From contig NZ_JAJCTH010000003.1 of the NCBI RefSeq assembly GCF_020594515.1, forward strand, positions 124,001 to 188,000: 64,000 bases of DNA, read 5' to 3'. The notes under the pieces were generated by a model. The model was not told the origin of the DNA. It ran no database searches and saw only the letters and a program-made list of their open reading frames with translations. This document shows, in pieces, positions 36,274 to 45,585 of this stretch (its first letter is position 1; the number at the start of each line of letters is the position of its first letter). A program made the position numbers and the translations under genes. Origin of the DNA: Rhodoferax sp. U2-2l. Lineage in GTDB: Bacteria; Pseudomonadota; Gammaproteobacteria; Burkholderiales; Burkholderiaceae_C.

Positions 36274-36600
36274 GTGTTTATTTCCTCTGCTTTTGCGCAA
36301 ACCGCGCCTGCCGCTGGCGGCGACATGCAATCGTCCCTGATGGGCATGTTGCCCTTGGTGTTGATGTTTGTGGTGCTGTATTTCGTGATGATTCGCCCAC
36401 AAATGAAAAAAGCCAAGGAGCACAAAAACATGGTGGAAGCCCTGGCCAAAGGGGACGAAGTGGTGACCGCCGGCGGCTTGCTGGGCAAGGTCACCAAGCT
36501 CACCGAAGGCTTTCTCACCGTCGAGATTTCCACCGGGGTGGAAGTGCAGCTGCAACGCAGCGCCGTGGTGCAGGTGTTGCCCAAGGGCACCATCAAATAA
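36274..36600 (+). CDS. yajC: Preprotein translocase subunit YajC
   Basis: 108 residues: a short N-terminal segment, one membrane span (about 22-40, MGMLPLVLMFVVLYFVMIRPQ) and a soluble basic/hydrophilic tail with KAKEHKNMVEALAKGDEVVTAGGLLGKV, all standard for YajC. It associates with SecDF to support Sec-dependent export and membrane protein insertion. The GTG start at 36274 is preferred because CTGGAG precedes it and the N-terminus MFISSAFAQTAPA matches the family. secD and secF follow on the same strand. Confidence 0.95.
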   Translation: MFISSAFAQTAPAAGGDMQSSLMGMLPLVLMFVVLYFVMIRPQMKKAKEHKNMVEALAKGDEVVTAGGLLGKVTKLTEGFLTVEISTGVEVQLQRSAVVQVLPKGTIK

Positions 36601-36650
36601 TCCGTCTTGACGCTGGCTTGGGCTGGCAGTTTGTTCTCTGAAGGGCGGTC

Positions 36651-38531
36651 ATGAATCGTTACCCGGTCTGGAAATATGTGGTCATCCTGATCGCATTGGT
36701 GGTTGGTGGGTTGTATGCGCTGCCCAATTTTTTTGGCGAAGCGCCAGCCGTGCAGGTGTCGTCGGTCAAGACGCTGGTCAAGGTCGATGGCGGTACCCTG
36801 GCGCAGGTGGAAGCGGCTCTGAAGTCGGCTGCCATCGAGCCCGATCAGGTGGTGCTGGAGGCTGCCTCGATCAAGGTGCGCCTCAACAGCACGGACGCCC
36901 AGCTCAAGGCCAAGGACGCGATTCAAAAAGCGCTGGTGCCGGATGCGACCAACCCGAGTTTCATTGTGGCGCTCAATCTGGTGTCGCGTTCCCCGGCCTG
37001 GCTCACGGCGATCCATGCCGCCCCCATGTACCTGGGGCTGGATTTGCGCGGTGGTGTTCACTTCATGCTGCAAGTGGATATGCAAGCGGCGCTGGCCAAA
37101 CGCGCCGAATCCTTGTCGGGTGACGTGCGAACCACCTTGCGTGAGAAGAACATCCGGCACAGCGGCATCAGCCGTGAGGGCCAGACCATCGAGGTCAAGT
37201 TTCGCGATGCGGCCACGCTGGCGGCTGCGCAAGCCGTGTTTGCCGATCAGTTTGTCGACTTGCAAACGGTCACGGCTGCTGACGGTGCCGAGTTCAAGCT
37301 GACCGCCTCCATCAAGCCCGAGGCGGCCCGCAGCATCCAGAACCAGGCGCTCAAACAGAACATCACCACCCTGCACAACCGGATCAACGAGCTGGGTGTG
37401 GCCGAGCCGGTGATCCAGCAGCAAGGGCTGGACCGCATCGTGGTGCAACTGCCAGGCGTGCAGGACACCGCCAAAGCCAAGGACATTCTCGGTCGTACCG
37501 CCACGCTGGAAGTGCGCATGGTGGATGAGAGCGCCGAAGCCCGTGCTGCCGAGCAGGGCACCGGCATGGTGCCGCTGGGCTCCGAGCGTTATCTGGAGCG
37601 CAACGGTCAGGCGGTGATCGTCAAGAAACAGGTCATTCTGACCGGTGAAAACCTCACCGACGCCCAGCCCGGGTTTGACAGCCAGACACAAGAACCCACC
37701 GTCAACCTGAATCTGGATGCCAAAGGCACCCGCATTTTCCGCGACGTGACGCGTGAAAACGTTGGCAAACGCATGGCCATCCTGCTGTTTGAAAAAGGCA
37801 AGGGTGAGGTGGTGACCGCGCCGGTGATCCGCGACGAAATCGGCGGCGGGCGGGTGCAAATTTCGGGCCGCATGACCACCATGGAAGCCAATGACACCTC
37901 GTTGCTGCTGCGGGCGGGCTCACTGGCAGCGCCGATGGAGATCATCGAAGAAACCACCATTGGCCCGAGCCTGGGCGCTGAAAACATCGCCAAGGGCTAC
38001 CACAGCGTCACCTGGGGTTTCCTGGCGGTGGCGGTGTTCATGTGTCTGTATTACATGCTGTTTGGTGTGTTCTCCAGCATCGCGCTGGCGTTCAACCTGT
38101 TGCTGCTGGTGGCGGTGTTGTCGATGCTGCAAGCCACGCTGACCCTGCCTGGCATGGCCGCCATGGCGCTGGTGCTGGGTATGGCGATTGACGCCAACGT
38201 GCTGATCAATGAGCGCATCCGCGAAGAATTGCGCAACGGGGCTTCGGCGCAGGCGGCGATCCACACTGGTTACGACCGGGCCTGGGCGACCATTTTCGAC
38301 TCCAACATCACCACCCTGATCGCCGGTCTGGCCTTGCTGGCGTTTGGCTCGGGGCCGGTGCGCGGCTTTGCCGTGGTGCACTGTCTGGGTATCATGACCA
38401 GCATGTTTTCCGGGGTGTTTTTCTCACGGGGTGTCGTCAATTTCTGGTACGGACGCAAAAACCGCCTCAAAACCGTGTCGATTGGCACCATCTGGCGGCC
38501 TGATTCGGGTGCGGCCGTCAAGGCTGAATAA
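36651..38531 (+). CDS. secD: Protein translocase subunit SecD
   Basis: 626 residues, the proteobacterial SecD length. An N-terminal span (about 8-25) is followed by the P1 periplasmic head (APMYLGLDLRGGVHFMLQVDM signature) and a cluster of five C-terminal spans including GMAAMALVLGMAIDANVLINERIREEL, the RND-type motif with the functional Asp. SecDF uses proton flow to pull exported proteins across the membrane. Start is 50 bases after yajC; secF begins 11 bases after its stop. Confidence 0.97.
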   Translation: MNRYPVWKYVVILIALVVGGLYALPNFFGEAPAVQVSSVKTLVKVDGGTLAQVEAALKSAAIEPDQVVLEAASIKVRLNSTDAQLKAKDAIQKALVPDATNPSFIVALNLVSRSPAWLTAIHAAPMYLGLDLRGGVHFMLQVDMQAALAKRAESLSGDVRTTLREKNIRHSGISREGQTIEVKFRDAATLAAAQAVFADQFVDLQTVTAADGAEFKLTASIKPEAARSIQNQALKQNITTLHNRINELGVAEPVIQQQGLDRIVVQLPGVQDTAKAKDILGRTATLEVRMVDESAEARAAEQGTGMVPLGSERYLERNGQAVIVKKQVILTGENLTDAQPGFDSQTQEPTVNLNLDAKGTRIFRDVTRENVGKRMAILLFEKGKGEVVTAPVIRDEIGGGRVQISGRMTTMEANDTSLLLRAGSLAAPMEIIEETTIGPSLGAENIAKGYHSVTWGFLAVAVFMCLYYMLFGVFSSIALAFNLLLLVAVLSMLQATLTLPGMAAMALVLGMAIDANVLINERIREELRNGASAQAAIHTGYDRAWATIFDSNITTLIAGLALLAFGSGPVRGFAVVHCLGIMTSMFSGVFFSRGVVNFWYGRKNRLKTVSIGTIWRPDSGAAVKAE

Positions 38532-38542
38532 GGGACACGACC

Positions 38543-39499
38543 ATGGAGTTTTTTAGAATCAAACGCGACATCCCGTTCATGCGCCACGCGCTGGCGTTCA
38601 ACGTGGTCTCGCTGGTGACTTTTCTGGCGGCGGTATTTTTCCTCTTCTCACGTGGTTTGCACCTGTCGGTGGAGTTCACGGGCGGCACCTTGCTGGAAGT
38701 CACCTACAGCCAGCCGGCGGACCTGACGGTGGTGCGCGAGACGGTGGCCAAGCTCGGCTTTGAAGATGTTCAGGTGCAAAACTTCGGCACCTCGCGGGAT
38801 GTGCTGATCCGGCTGCCGGTGCGCAAAGGCGTCAGCTCCGCCCAACAAAGCAACCAGGTCATGGCCGCATTGAAGGCGGTGGACGCGGGTGCCACCATGC
38901 GGCGCGCCGAATTCGTTGGCCCCCAGGTGGGAGACGAATTGGCAGCTGACGGTTTGAAGGCGCTGGCCTTTGTGGTGATCGGCATCATGATCTACCTGGC
39001 GGTGCGCTTTGAGTGGAAGTTTGCCGTGGCAGCCATCATTGCCAACCTGCATGACGTGATCATCATCATGGGTTTCTTTGCGTTTTTCCAGTGGGAGTTT
39101 TCCTTGCCGGTGCTGGCAGCGGTGCTGGCGGTGCTGGGTTACTCGGTGAACGAGTCGGTGGTGATTTTTGACCGGATCCGTGAGAACTTCCGCCGCTACC
39201 GCAAGATGAACACGGTGGAAATCATCAACAACGCCATCACCTCCACCATCAGCCGCACCATCATCACGCACGGCTCCACCCAGATGATGGTGCTGTCCAT
39301 GTTGCTGTTTGGTGGCGCGACGCTGCATTACTTCGCACTGGCGTTGACCATCGGCATCTTGTTCGGCATTTATTCGTCCGTCTTTGTGGCCGCATCGGTT
39401 GCCATGTGGCTGGGCATCCATCGCGAAGACCTGGTCAAGGGGTCTGCCGCCAAGAAGGATCTGGACCCCAACGATCCGAATGCGGGTGCGACCGTCTAG
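38543..39499 (+). CDS. secF: Protein translocase subunit SecF
   Basis: 318 residues with six membrane spans. The periplasmic P4 loop begins after the first span with LHLSVEFTGGTLLEVTY, and the conserved segment VLGYSVNESVVIFDRIRENFRRYRK in the membrane core matches SecF. It forms the SecDF complex with the preceding gene product. The acidic tail (KKDLDPNDPNAG) is probably cytoplasmic. A DUF1631 gene follows after 12 bases and may be co-transcribed. Confidence 0.97.
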   Translation: MEFFRIKRDIPFMRHALAFNVVSLVTFLAAVFFLFSRGLHLSVEFTGGTLLEVTYSQPADLTVVRETVAKLGFEDVQVQNFGTSRDVLIRLPVRKGVSSAQQSNQVMAALKAVDAGATMRRAEFVGPQVGDELAADGLKALAFVVIGIMIYLAVRFEWKFAVAAIIANLHDVIIIMGFFAFFQWEFSLPVLAAVLAVLGYSVNESVVIFDRIRENFRRYRKMNTVEIINNAITSTISRTIITHGSTQMMVLSMLLFGGATLHYFALALTIGILFGIYSSVFVAASVAMWLGIHREDLVKGSAAKKDLDPNDPNAGATV

Positions 39500-39511
39500 C
39501 TTGTAACGCCC

Positions 39512-41911
39512 ATGGCCACCGAACCGATCCCTCTCACGCCAGCACGGCTGGCGGCGCGGGTTCGTCAGCGGCTGGTGATGCAACTGGAGGCGTCCTTGCC
39601 CGCCTTGCTGGACAAGGTGCAGGCGCACTTGGTGGCCCTGACCCACGAGATTCCTCCCACGCGTGACCTGCAGCTGCTGCGGCGCGACGCGGCGATGTCG
39701 TTCCAGCGTCTGAAGGCGGATTGGCTGGAGCGGGTGCGCCAGGACTTGCGGGCGGGACTCGGGCGTGACACCCAAGCCGTGACCGCGTCGGGTCGCGGCG
39801 GGCAGGACTTTGACTTTGAATTGGTCAGCACCGATGCGGTCGAGAACAAGATCGTGGTCTCCCGCATGGTCATGAACCTGATGGAGCATCGCGCCGGGCC
39901 GGTCAACGATTTGCTCAAGCGGCTCAAGTTCCTGAACCAGCAACAGCCATTGAGTCCGACCGACATGGCCCAGCCGGAGTCGTTGTTTCTGTGTCTGGTT
40001 GAAACCTGGGAGAGCATTGGCTTGTCGCGTGAGGCCTGGCCGTTGGCACTGCCAGCAATCCAGCAACACCTCAACGAGGTGCTGGACAAGGCTTACCGGA
40101 CCTGCAACGCCGAGTTGATCCAGCACGGTGTGTTGCCGGTCATTGAATTTGTCACCCGGACACGACCGTCCCCGCTCAGCGGCGATGTGCCAGTGGCCCA
40201 GCCGCCTGCCGAGCCCGTGCCACCCGTGGCGCAGCAGAATCGGCGCGCCACCGATCAACCCGGCGGGTCGTCGGCTACCCGTGGGCGCGCGCCCGGCAGC
40301 CGGATCGGCGCGCCGCCGGTGGCCAACAGTCGGCTCTTCGGTCGCGCACAAGGGTTGCTGGAGCAGGTGGGGCGACTGCTCAGCGGCGCCTTTCTGGAAA
40401 GTCCGCCTCCCCCTGGTGCCGCCGGGGGTGTGTCGGGTGGTGGTGGTCAGATGTCGACAGGGGTACCGGCCTCGGGCCCGATGGCCTTCACCGGGCCGTC
40501 ACCCACCTACGCCGGCCCGTCCGCAACGCTGATGATGGCCCTGGCCCAGCAGCCCCGGCTGCCCGATGTGCAGTTTGTCACCTCGGAAGGTGGCGGCCAG
40601 GTGCTCTACCCGGTGGTCATGGCGCAGATGGCCAGCAATTTGCGCCAACAGTCGGCCGAGCTCAAGAGCCGGGCTGAGACCGACAACGAAAAGGCCATCA
40701 TCGAGCTGGTGGCGCTGATGTTCCAGTCGATCCTGCAGGAAGACCGCATTCCGCCCGGCGCCCGCGTCTGGTTTGCGCGGCTGCAGATGCCGGTGTTGCG
40801 GCTGGCGCTGGAAGACCCGAACTTTTTCAACAAACTGGACCACCCGGCGCGCCAGCTGATCGACCACATGGGCTCGTGCGTGCTGGGGTTCGATGCCAGT
40901 GGCATCAGCACCGAAGACCTCGAAGGCGAGATCAAGCGGGTGGTGCAGGTGGTGGAGCAGTATCCCGAAACCGGTGACCGGGTTTACAAGCGGGTTTACG
41001 AAGAATTCCAGCAGTTCCTCAAAAACCACCTGGCCAAAAAACCGTCGGCCCAGCGCGTCATGGGCGTGGCCGAGCAGCTGGAGCAGAAGGAAACCCTGGC
41101 GATCCAGTACACCATCGAATTGCGCGATCACCTCAAGGACATGCCGGTGCGCGAGGAAGTGCGCACCTTCCTGTTCAAAATTTGGGCTGAGGTGCTGGCG
41201 GTATCCACCGTGCGTCAGGGCAAGCAGCATGAAGAGACCCTGCTGCTCAAGAAAGCGGCGACCGACCTGATCTGGGCCGCCAGTTCCAAGCCCAACCGGG
41301 CGGATCGGGCCAAGGTCATTGCCGGGCTGTCCGAGCTGCTGCGCAGCTTGCGCCGGGGCATGGGGATGCTGGGTTTGGGGCAGGCCGAGCAGGACGAGCA
41401 CATCAAAGTCATCAGCGACACCCTGGCCGATGCCTTCATGGCCAAGACCGAGGTGATTGACGATGCGCAAATCCAGGCGTTGGCCAAGCGGCTGGCCGAG
41501 CTGGACGACTACATCAGTGACGACGGTGGAGAGGAGCTGCCGCTGGACACCGAAAACATCGAGGACCTGCTGGGGCTCGATGCCACCGATCTGGACGTGG
41601 TCAGCGAGGGCGGCGGCGCCGCCAGCCCGGTGATGCTGGCGTGGGCCAGCGACCTGGCCTTGGGCTCATGGTTCACCTTGGACTTCAAGGGCAACGCGCT
41701 GCAGGTGCAATATGTCTGGCGCAGTCCGCTGGGCCATATGCACCTGTTTGCCAACAATGTCGGGCACAGTTACCTGTTCCAGACGCCCCGACTGGCAGCC
41801 TACTTGCAGGGCGGGCTGCTGGAGCCGCAGGAAGACGAGCCGCTGACAGCGCGCGCCACGCGCTCGGCGATGGATGAAATCCAGGCCAACCCGGCGCGCC
41901 TGCTCAACTGA
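39512..41911 (+). CDS. DUF1631 family protein
   Basis: 799 residues, soluble, with no signal peptide. The N-terminal helical part (to ~200) has the RDLQLLRRDAAMSFQRLKADW block; a Pro/Gly-rich linker spans ~230-330. A conserved helical core runs from ~355 to ~600, and the C-terminal ~70 residues (LALGSWFTLDFKGNALQVQYVWRSP) form a beta-rich module resembling a PilZ-like barrel. Function is not established. PilZ-type ends often bind c-di-GMP, but the RxxxR/DxSxxG motifs are not evident, so that is only a possibility. It lies directly behind secF. Confidence 0.8.
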   Translation: MATEPIPLTPARLAARVRQRLVMQLEASLPALLDKVQAHLVALTHEIPPTRDLQLLRRDAAMSFQRLKADWLERVRQDLRAGLGRDTQAVTASGRGGQDFDFELVSTDAVENKIVVSRMVMNLMEHRAGPVNDLLKRLKFLNQQQPLSPTDMAQPESLFLCLVETWESIGLSREAWPLALPAIQQHLNEVLDKAYRTCNAELIQHGVLPVIEFVTRTRPSPLSGDVPVAQPPAEPVPPVAQQNRRATDQPGGSSATRGRAPGSRIGAPPVANSRLFGRAQGLLEQVGRLLSGAFLESPPPPGAAGGVSGGGGQMSTGVPASGPMAFTGPSPTYAGPSATLMMALAQQPRLPDVQFVTSEGGGQVLYPVVMAQMASNLRQQSAELKSRAETDNEKAIIELVALMFQSILQEDRIPPGARVWFARLQMPVLRLALEDPNFFNKLDHPARQLIDHMGSCVLGFDASGISTEDLEGEIKRVVQVVEQYPETGDRVYKRVYEEFQQFLKNHLAKKPSAQRVMGVAEQLEQKETLAIQYTIELRDHLKDMPVREEVRTFLFKIWAEVLAVSTVRQGKQHEETLLLKKAATDLIWAASSKPNRADRAKVIAGLSELLRSLRRGMGMLGLGQAEQDEHIKVISDTLADAFMAKTEVIDDAQIQALAKRLAELDDYISDDGGEELPLDTENIEDLLGLDATDLDVVSEGGGAASPVMLAWASDLALGSWFTLDFKGNALQVQYVWRSPLGHMHLFANNVGHSYLFQTPRLAAYLQGGLLEPQEDEPLTARATRSAMDEIQANPARLLN

Positions 41912-41915
41912 GGCT

Positions 41916-42395
41916 TCAATGCACCAGGCGGGTTGTCTGGTTGTCACACAGTTCGTCGAGCACCAGCGCATCGGGCTCATGTGCCAGGCCCCAGTAAACC
42001 ATCAGCACAATCAGCTTGAGGTCGTCCAGACTCATCGGGTTGCCGGGAGCCGCCATGGCACGCTCCAGCACCAGTTCCAGTTCCTCGCGGCGCAGTGCGC
42101 CGATAGAGGTCAGGAAAGCCAGAAAGCCCCAGCCGGTGGCGCCGAGCCGGGTGTGCTCCCGGCGGGTGAGCACCCGCATGGCGGCCGTGTCGGCTGGCAC
42201 CGGTTCGCCTTGGCTGGTGGGGTGCGGGGGCAACTGGCGGGTGGCGCTTTGGAGCTCTTCCAGCCAGAGCAGTGCGGATTCGACCTCACGCGGGGCAAAA
42301 CCCAGCGTGTTCAGGGTTCGGTACAAGGTGGGCAGTTCGGGGCATGCATGGCTGTCGGTGTAGTTGTCGTAAACAAACGCGAGGACTTCAAACAT
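41916..42395 (-). CDS. smg: Smg family protein (DUF494)
   Basis: 159 residues from the ATG at 42395, giving the family start MFEVLAFVYDNY. The DUF494 pattern continues with LYRTLNTLGFAPREVESALLWLEEL and TGWGFLAFLTSIGALRREELELVLERAMA. Smg is conserved beside dprA in many Proteobacteria; its function is unknown. It lies downstream of dprA on the same strand and converges with the DUF1631 gene, with a four-base gap. Confidence 0.92.
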   Translation of the reverse strand: MFEVLAFVYDNYTDSHACPELPTLYRTLNTLGFAPREVESALLWLEELQSATRQLPPHPTSQGEPVPADTAAMRVLTRREHTRLGATGWGFLAFLTSIGALRREELELVLERAMAAPGNPMSLDDLKLIVLMVYWGLAHEPDALVLDELCDNQTTRLVH

Positions 42396-42448
42396 GGCCA
42401 CAATATAGCGCTGCGCCACCGCCGCAAAGCGCAAAACTGGCCGGGAAA

Positions 42449-43678
42449 TCAGACTTGCCCGCGTTGGCGCTGAAACAGGCCACCGGGCAGCCGCGCCACC
42501 AGGCCATCGAGCTCCAGCCCCATCAGCTGCGCCTGCAACGCCGCCGTCTCCAGCCCGGTGCGGGCCTGCAGGGCTTCCAGCCCGACCGGGTCAAAGCCCA
42601 GGGCATTCAGCAGCTGGTCGTTCTCAGACAAGAGGTCTTCAGCCTTGTTGTGGCCCAGGTCATCAGCGACGGCTTCGCCAGCTTTGGGCAGCCTGCCAGG
42701 CCACTGCAATTCTTCCAGCACGTCCTGCGCGGATTCCACCAGCTTGGCGCCCTGTTTGATCAGCGCATGGCAGCCGCGTGACTGCGCCGCATGGATCGAA
42801 CCGGGGATGGCAAACACATCGCGGCCCTGCTCGGCGGTCAGCCGGGCGGTGATCAGCGAGCCGGATTGGAGCGCCGCCTCGACCACCAGCGTGCCTTGCG
42901 CCAGCCCGGCAATCAGGCGGTTGCGTTTGGGGAAATTGGCGGTGAGTGGTGGCGTCCCCAGCGGGTATTCACTCACCAGCAGGCCGTGTTGGGCAATGCG
43001 GTGCGCCAGATCAAGGTGCGCCCGGGGGTAGACGCGGTCCAGCCCGGTGCCCACCACGGCCACCGTCACGGCCTGGTGCATCTCGCTGGCGCCTTCCAGC
43101 GCGCCTGCATGAGCCGCGCCATCAATGCCCAGCGCCAGACCGCTCACCACCGTCAGCCCCGCCTGGGCGAATGCCTTGGCAAACAGCCGGGCATTGGCGG
43201 CGCCCTGCGGCGTCGGGTTGCGGCTGCCGACGATTGCCAAACTGGACGCGGTGTCAATGGTGCGGCCACCGGCCAGATCAGCGCCTACCGTTGACCTCGC
43301 GTCCGCCGTGTCCGGGGCTGGGTGGGGCTGAAATTGGGCGTTGCCCAGCAGGTACAGGATCAGCGGCGGGTCGTCCAGATTCAGCAGGGCTTGCGGGTAG
43401 CGCGGGTCACCCAGCGTGACCATCTGGCGCTGCACGCCACCGCTGGCGCCCGGTTGCAGCCAGGCCCAGGTGCGCTCGGTCAGCGCGTCCAGACCGTCAG
43501 GCGGTGTGCCCAGCGCCAAGGCCCGGGCGGTGCTCACCACCTGTTTCAAGGCGGCGGTGGGTTGGTCAAAAATGGCTTGCGGCAAACCAAACGCGGCCAG
43601 CAGCTTGCGCGCACTGTCATTGCCCACGCCCGGCGTGAGCGTCAGGCGCAACCAGGCCGCGAGTTCGTCACGTTCCAC
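42449..43678 (-). CDS. dprA: DNA-processing protein DprA
   Basis: 409 residues. An N-terminal SAM-like helical region (ERDELAAWLRLTLTPGVGNDSARKLLAAFG) precedes the Rossmann-like DprA core with LAIVGSRNPTPQGAANARLFA, VVSGLALGIDGAAHAGAL and FPKRNRLIAGLA. A C-terminal winged-helix domain follows (RTGLETAALQAQLMGLELDGLVARLPGG). DprA loads RecA onto incoming single-stranded DNA during natural transformation. The GTG at 43678 gives the usual N-terminus. It sits between the LysM gene and smg, the normal order. Confidence 0.94.
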   Translation of the reverse strand: MERDELAAWLRLTLTPGVGNDSARKLLAAFGLPQAIFDQPTAALKQVVSTARALALGTPPDGLDALTERTWAWLQPGASGGVQRQMVTLGDPRYPQALLNLDDPPLILYLLGNAQFQPHPAPDTADARSTVGADLAGGRTIDTASSLAIVGSRNPTPQGAANARLFAKAFAQAGLTVVSGLALGIDGAAHAGALEGASEMHQAVTVAVVGTGLDRVYPRAHLDLAHRIAQHGLLVSEYPLGTPPLTANFPKRNRLIAGLAQGTLVVEAALQSGSLITARLTAEQGRDVFAIPGSIHAAQSRGCHALIKQGAKLVESAQDVLEELQWPGRLPKAGEAVADDLGHNKAEDLLSENDQLLNALGFDPVGLEALQARTGLETAALQAQLMGLELDGLVARLPGGLFQRQRGQV

Positions 43679-43724
43679 GGGTTCAAGCAGGGCGAGCGTG
43701 GCCAGTCTGCGGGGTGGGACCGAC

Positions 43725-44933
43725 CTAACGCGGGTTGATCAGCCGGTCACCCACCTTGACGCCGCTGGTGATGTCGAGCACCAGCCCGTAGGAGAGTTTG
43801 TCAAAGGTGCGAAACACCATCAGCAGCCCATTGCGCTCGTCGGGCAGGCGGATGTTGGCACGCTGCTCGTCGGTTTTGTCCACCAGCCGCGCACCGGCCT
43901 GCAAAATGGCCAGCACGTGGCCGTTTTCCAGCCCGTCACGCTGGCCTTTGTTGATGATCACGACCTGATTTTGGGCCGCGTTGACCACCGCGCTGCCGTA
44001 GATCGAGACGATGCGCGCGTCCACCGGCTCTTGCGGTGCGTGCGGCACGTAGCTCTGCAGCTGTCGGGGCGGCTCGGGCAGCAAGCGGTCACTCACGCGC
44101 ATCTCTTCCTTCACGTCGACGATGTCAAAGGTGGCTGGCACGATGTCCACTTGCGTGGCGCCGTCCCGGCCGGTGGATTCCTCGGTGCCTTCACTGCGGG
44201 CCAGCAAGGCCTTGCCCAGGTACTGCGCCTCAAAGCCCAGCACTTCACCCGTGATCGGGTCCTTCAAGGGCGTGGCGTTGCGAAACACCCGGAAGGCTTT
44301 CTGTTTTTGGCGCGGATCGTCGATCAGTTCGTTGGAGGAGGCGCTGCGCACATACGCGCGGTCGCCCCGGGTCAGGAAAACCCGGCCGTCCTGGGTGCCC
44401 ACAATCCGCGGCGCGCTGCTCATGGTCTGGTCATCCACGATGATGCCGTCCGACAGGAAGGGTTCGATCAGGTGGTTTTGCAGGGTCGGCAAGGCGCCAT
44501 CCGGCAGGCCGTCGATGCGCGTGCGCGGCGACAACCTCACCGTGGGGATGCCGCCACTACCGGGGCGTGTGGTCAGCCTGGCGCGGCCATTGGATGTGTC
44601 CAGATACAGCGTTTGGCCGGGGTAAATCAGGTGCGGGTTTTGGATGTCGGCCAGGTTCATGCCCCACAACTCGGGCCAGCGCCAGGGCGACTTCAGGAAC
44701 ATGCCCGATATAGCCCACAAGGTGTCGCCTGACTTGACGGTGTAGCGATCTGGCGCGTTGGCCCGAAGCTCGCTCAGGGCCACGCCGCTTTGGGCCACCT
44801 GGTTGGCGGTGGCACGCTGTTGCGTGGTGATGGGGAAGTTTTGCGCCTGGGCTGCCCCGGCGGTCAACACGCCACAGGCCAGTGCGGTGCAGGCCAAAGG
44901 CATGCGGGCTGCTTGGAAAAAAGAGGAAGACAT
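43725..44933 (-). CDS. LysM domain-containing exported protein
   Basis: 402 residues from the ATG at 44933. A signal peptide (to about residue 32, ending AAQAQ) is followed by a LysM domain at about 65-115: DRYTVKSGDTLWAISGMFLKSPWRWPELWGMN and LIYPGQTLYL. The rest is beta-rich with no recognised catalytic domain. LysM binds peptidoglycan glycan, so this is an envelope protein. Its location upstream of dprA and divergent from def is conserved in Burkholderiales. Function beyond wall binding is not known. Confidence 0.9.
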   Translation of the reverse strand: MSSSFFQAARMPLACTALACGVLTAGAAQAQNFPITTQQRATANQVAQSGVALSELRANAPDRYTVKSGDTLWAISGMFLKSPWRWPELWGMNLADIQNPHLIYPGQTLYLDTSNGRARLTTRPGSGGIPTVRLSPRTRIDGLPDGALPTLQNHLIEPFLSDGIIVDDQTMSSAPRIVGTQDGRVFLTRGDRAYVRSASSNELIDDPRQKQKAFRVFRNATPLKDPITGEVLGFEAQYLGKALLARSEGTEESTGRDGATQVDIVPATFDIVDVKEEMRVSDRLLPEPPRQLQSYVPHAPQEPVDARIVSIYGSAVVNAAQNQVVIINKGQRDGLENGHVLAILQAGARLVDKTDEQRANIRLPDERNGLLMVFRTFDKLSYGLVLDITSGVKVGDRLINPR

Positions 44934-45063
44934 GGTGTTTCGTGCCCTGTTGTATCGCGTGAGATTTTGCGCCCAAGCCCTTGATTGAACAACGATTCTC
45001 GCCTGAGGCGTACGCAGTCGGACAAAAAAATAGCGAAAATAACGACATCTCAGGACACACACT

Positions 45064-45585
45064 ATGGCATTACTCCCAATTATTTGTTACCCGGACGACA
45101 GACTGCACACGGTCGCCAAGCCCGTTGCTGCGGTGGATGCGCGCATCCAGACCTTGATTGCCGACATGCTGGAAACCATGTACGACGCCAACGGCGTGGG
45201 GCTGGCTGCCACCCAGGTGGATGTGCATGAACGCGTGATCGTGCTGGATGTGTCCGAAGGGCGCGACACCCCGCTGGTGCTGATCAACCCCAACCTGATC
45301 TGGACCAGCCCGCAAACCCACCTGAACGAAGAGGGCTGCCTGTCGGTGCCGGGCATCTTCGACGGCGTCAAACGACATGACGCCATCAAGGTCGAGGCGC
45401 TGGACCGCGACGGCCAGTCGCGCGTGATCGAGTCCGACGGTCTGCTGGCGGTGTGCATTCAGCACGAAATGGACCACCTGCTGGGCAAAGTGTTTGTGGA
45501 ATACCTGTCGCCGCTCAAACGCAACCGCATCAAGACCAAATTGCTCAAGGCGCAGCGCGAAGGCCGCGTTGCCAAGCTGGTTTGA
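45064..45585 (+). CDS. def: Peptide deformylase
   Basis: 173 residues with all three deformylase motifs: [18 protein letters not shown] with metal-ligand C92, and the HEMDH zinc/iron site with ligands H134 and H138 (catalytic E135). It removes the formyl group from nascent proteins. The gene is divergent from the LysM gene across 130 bases. Its stop codon is overlapped by the TTG start of fmt, so formylation and deformylation enzymes are translationally coupled. Confidence 0.97.
   Translation: MALLPIICYPDDRLHTVAKPVAAVDARIQTLIADMLETMYDANGVGLAATQVDVHERVIVLDVSEGRDTPLVLINPNLIWTSPQTHLNEEGCLSVPGIFDGVKRHDAIKVEALDRDGQSRVIESDGLLAVCIQHEMDHLLGKVFVEYLSPLKRNRIKTKLLKAQREGRVAKLV

Noticed and set aside
36033..37859. 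608-codon minus frame opposite yajC and secD
   Set aside because: yajC and secD are unmistakable on the plus strand; the antisense sequence lacks any recognised feature.
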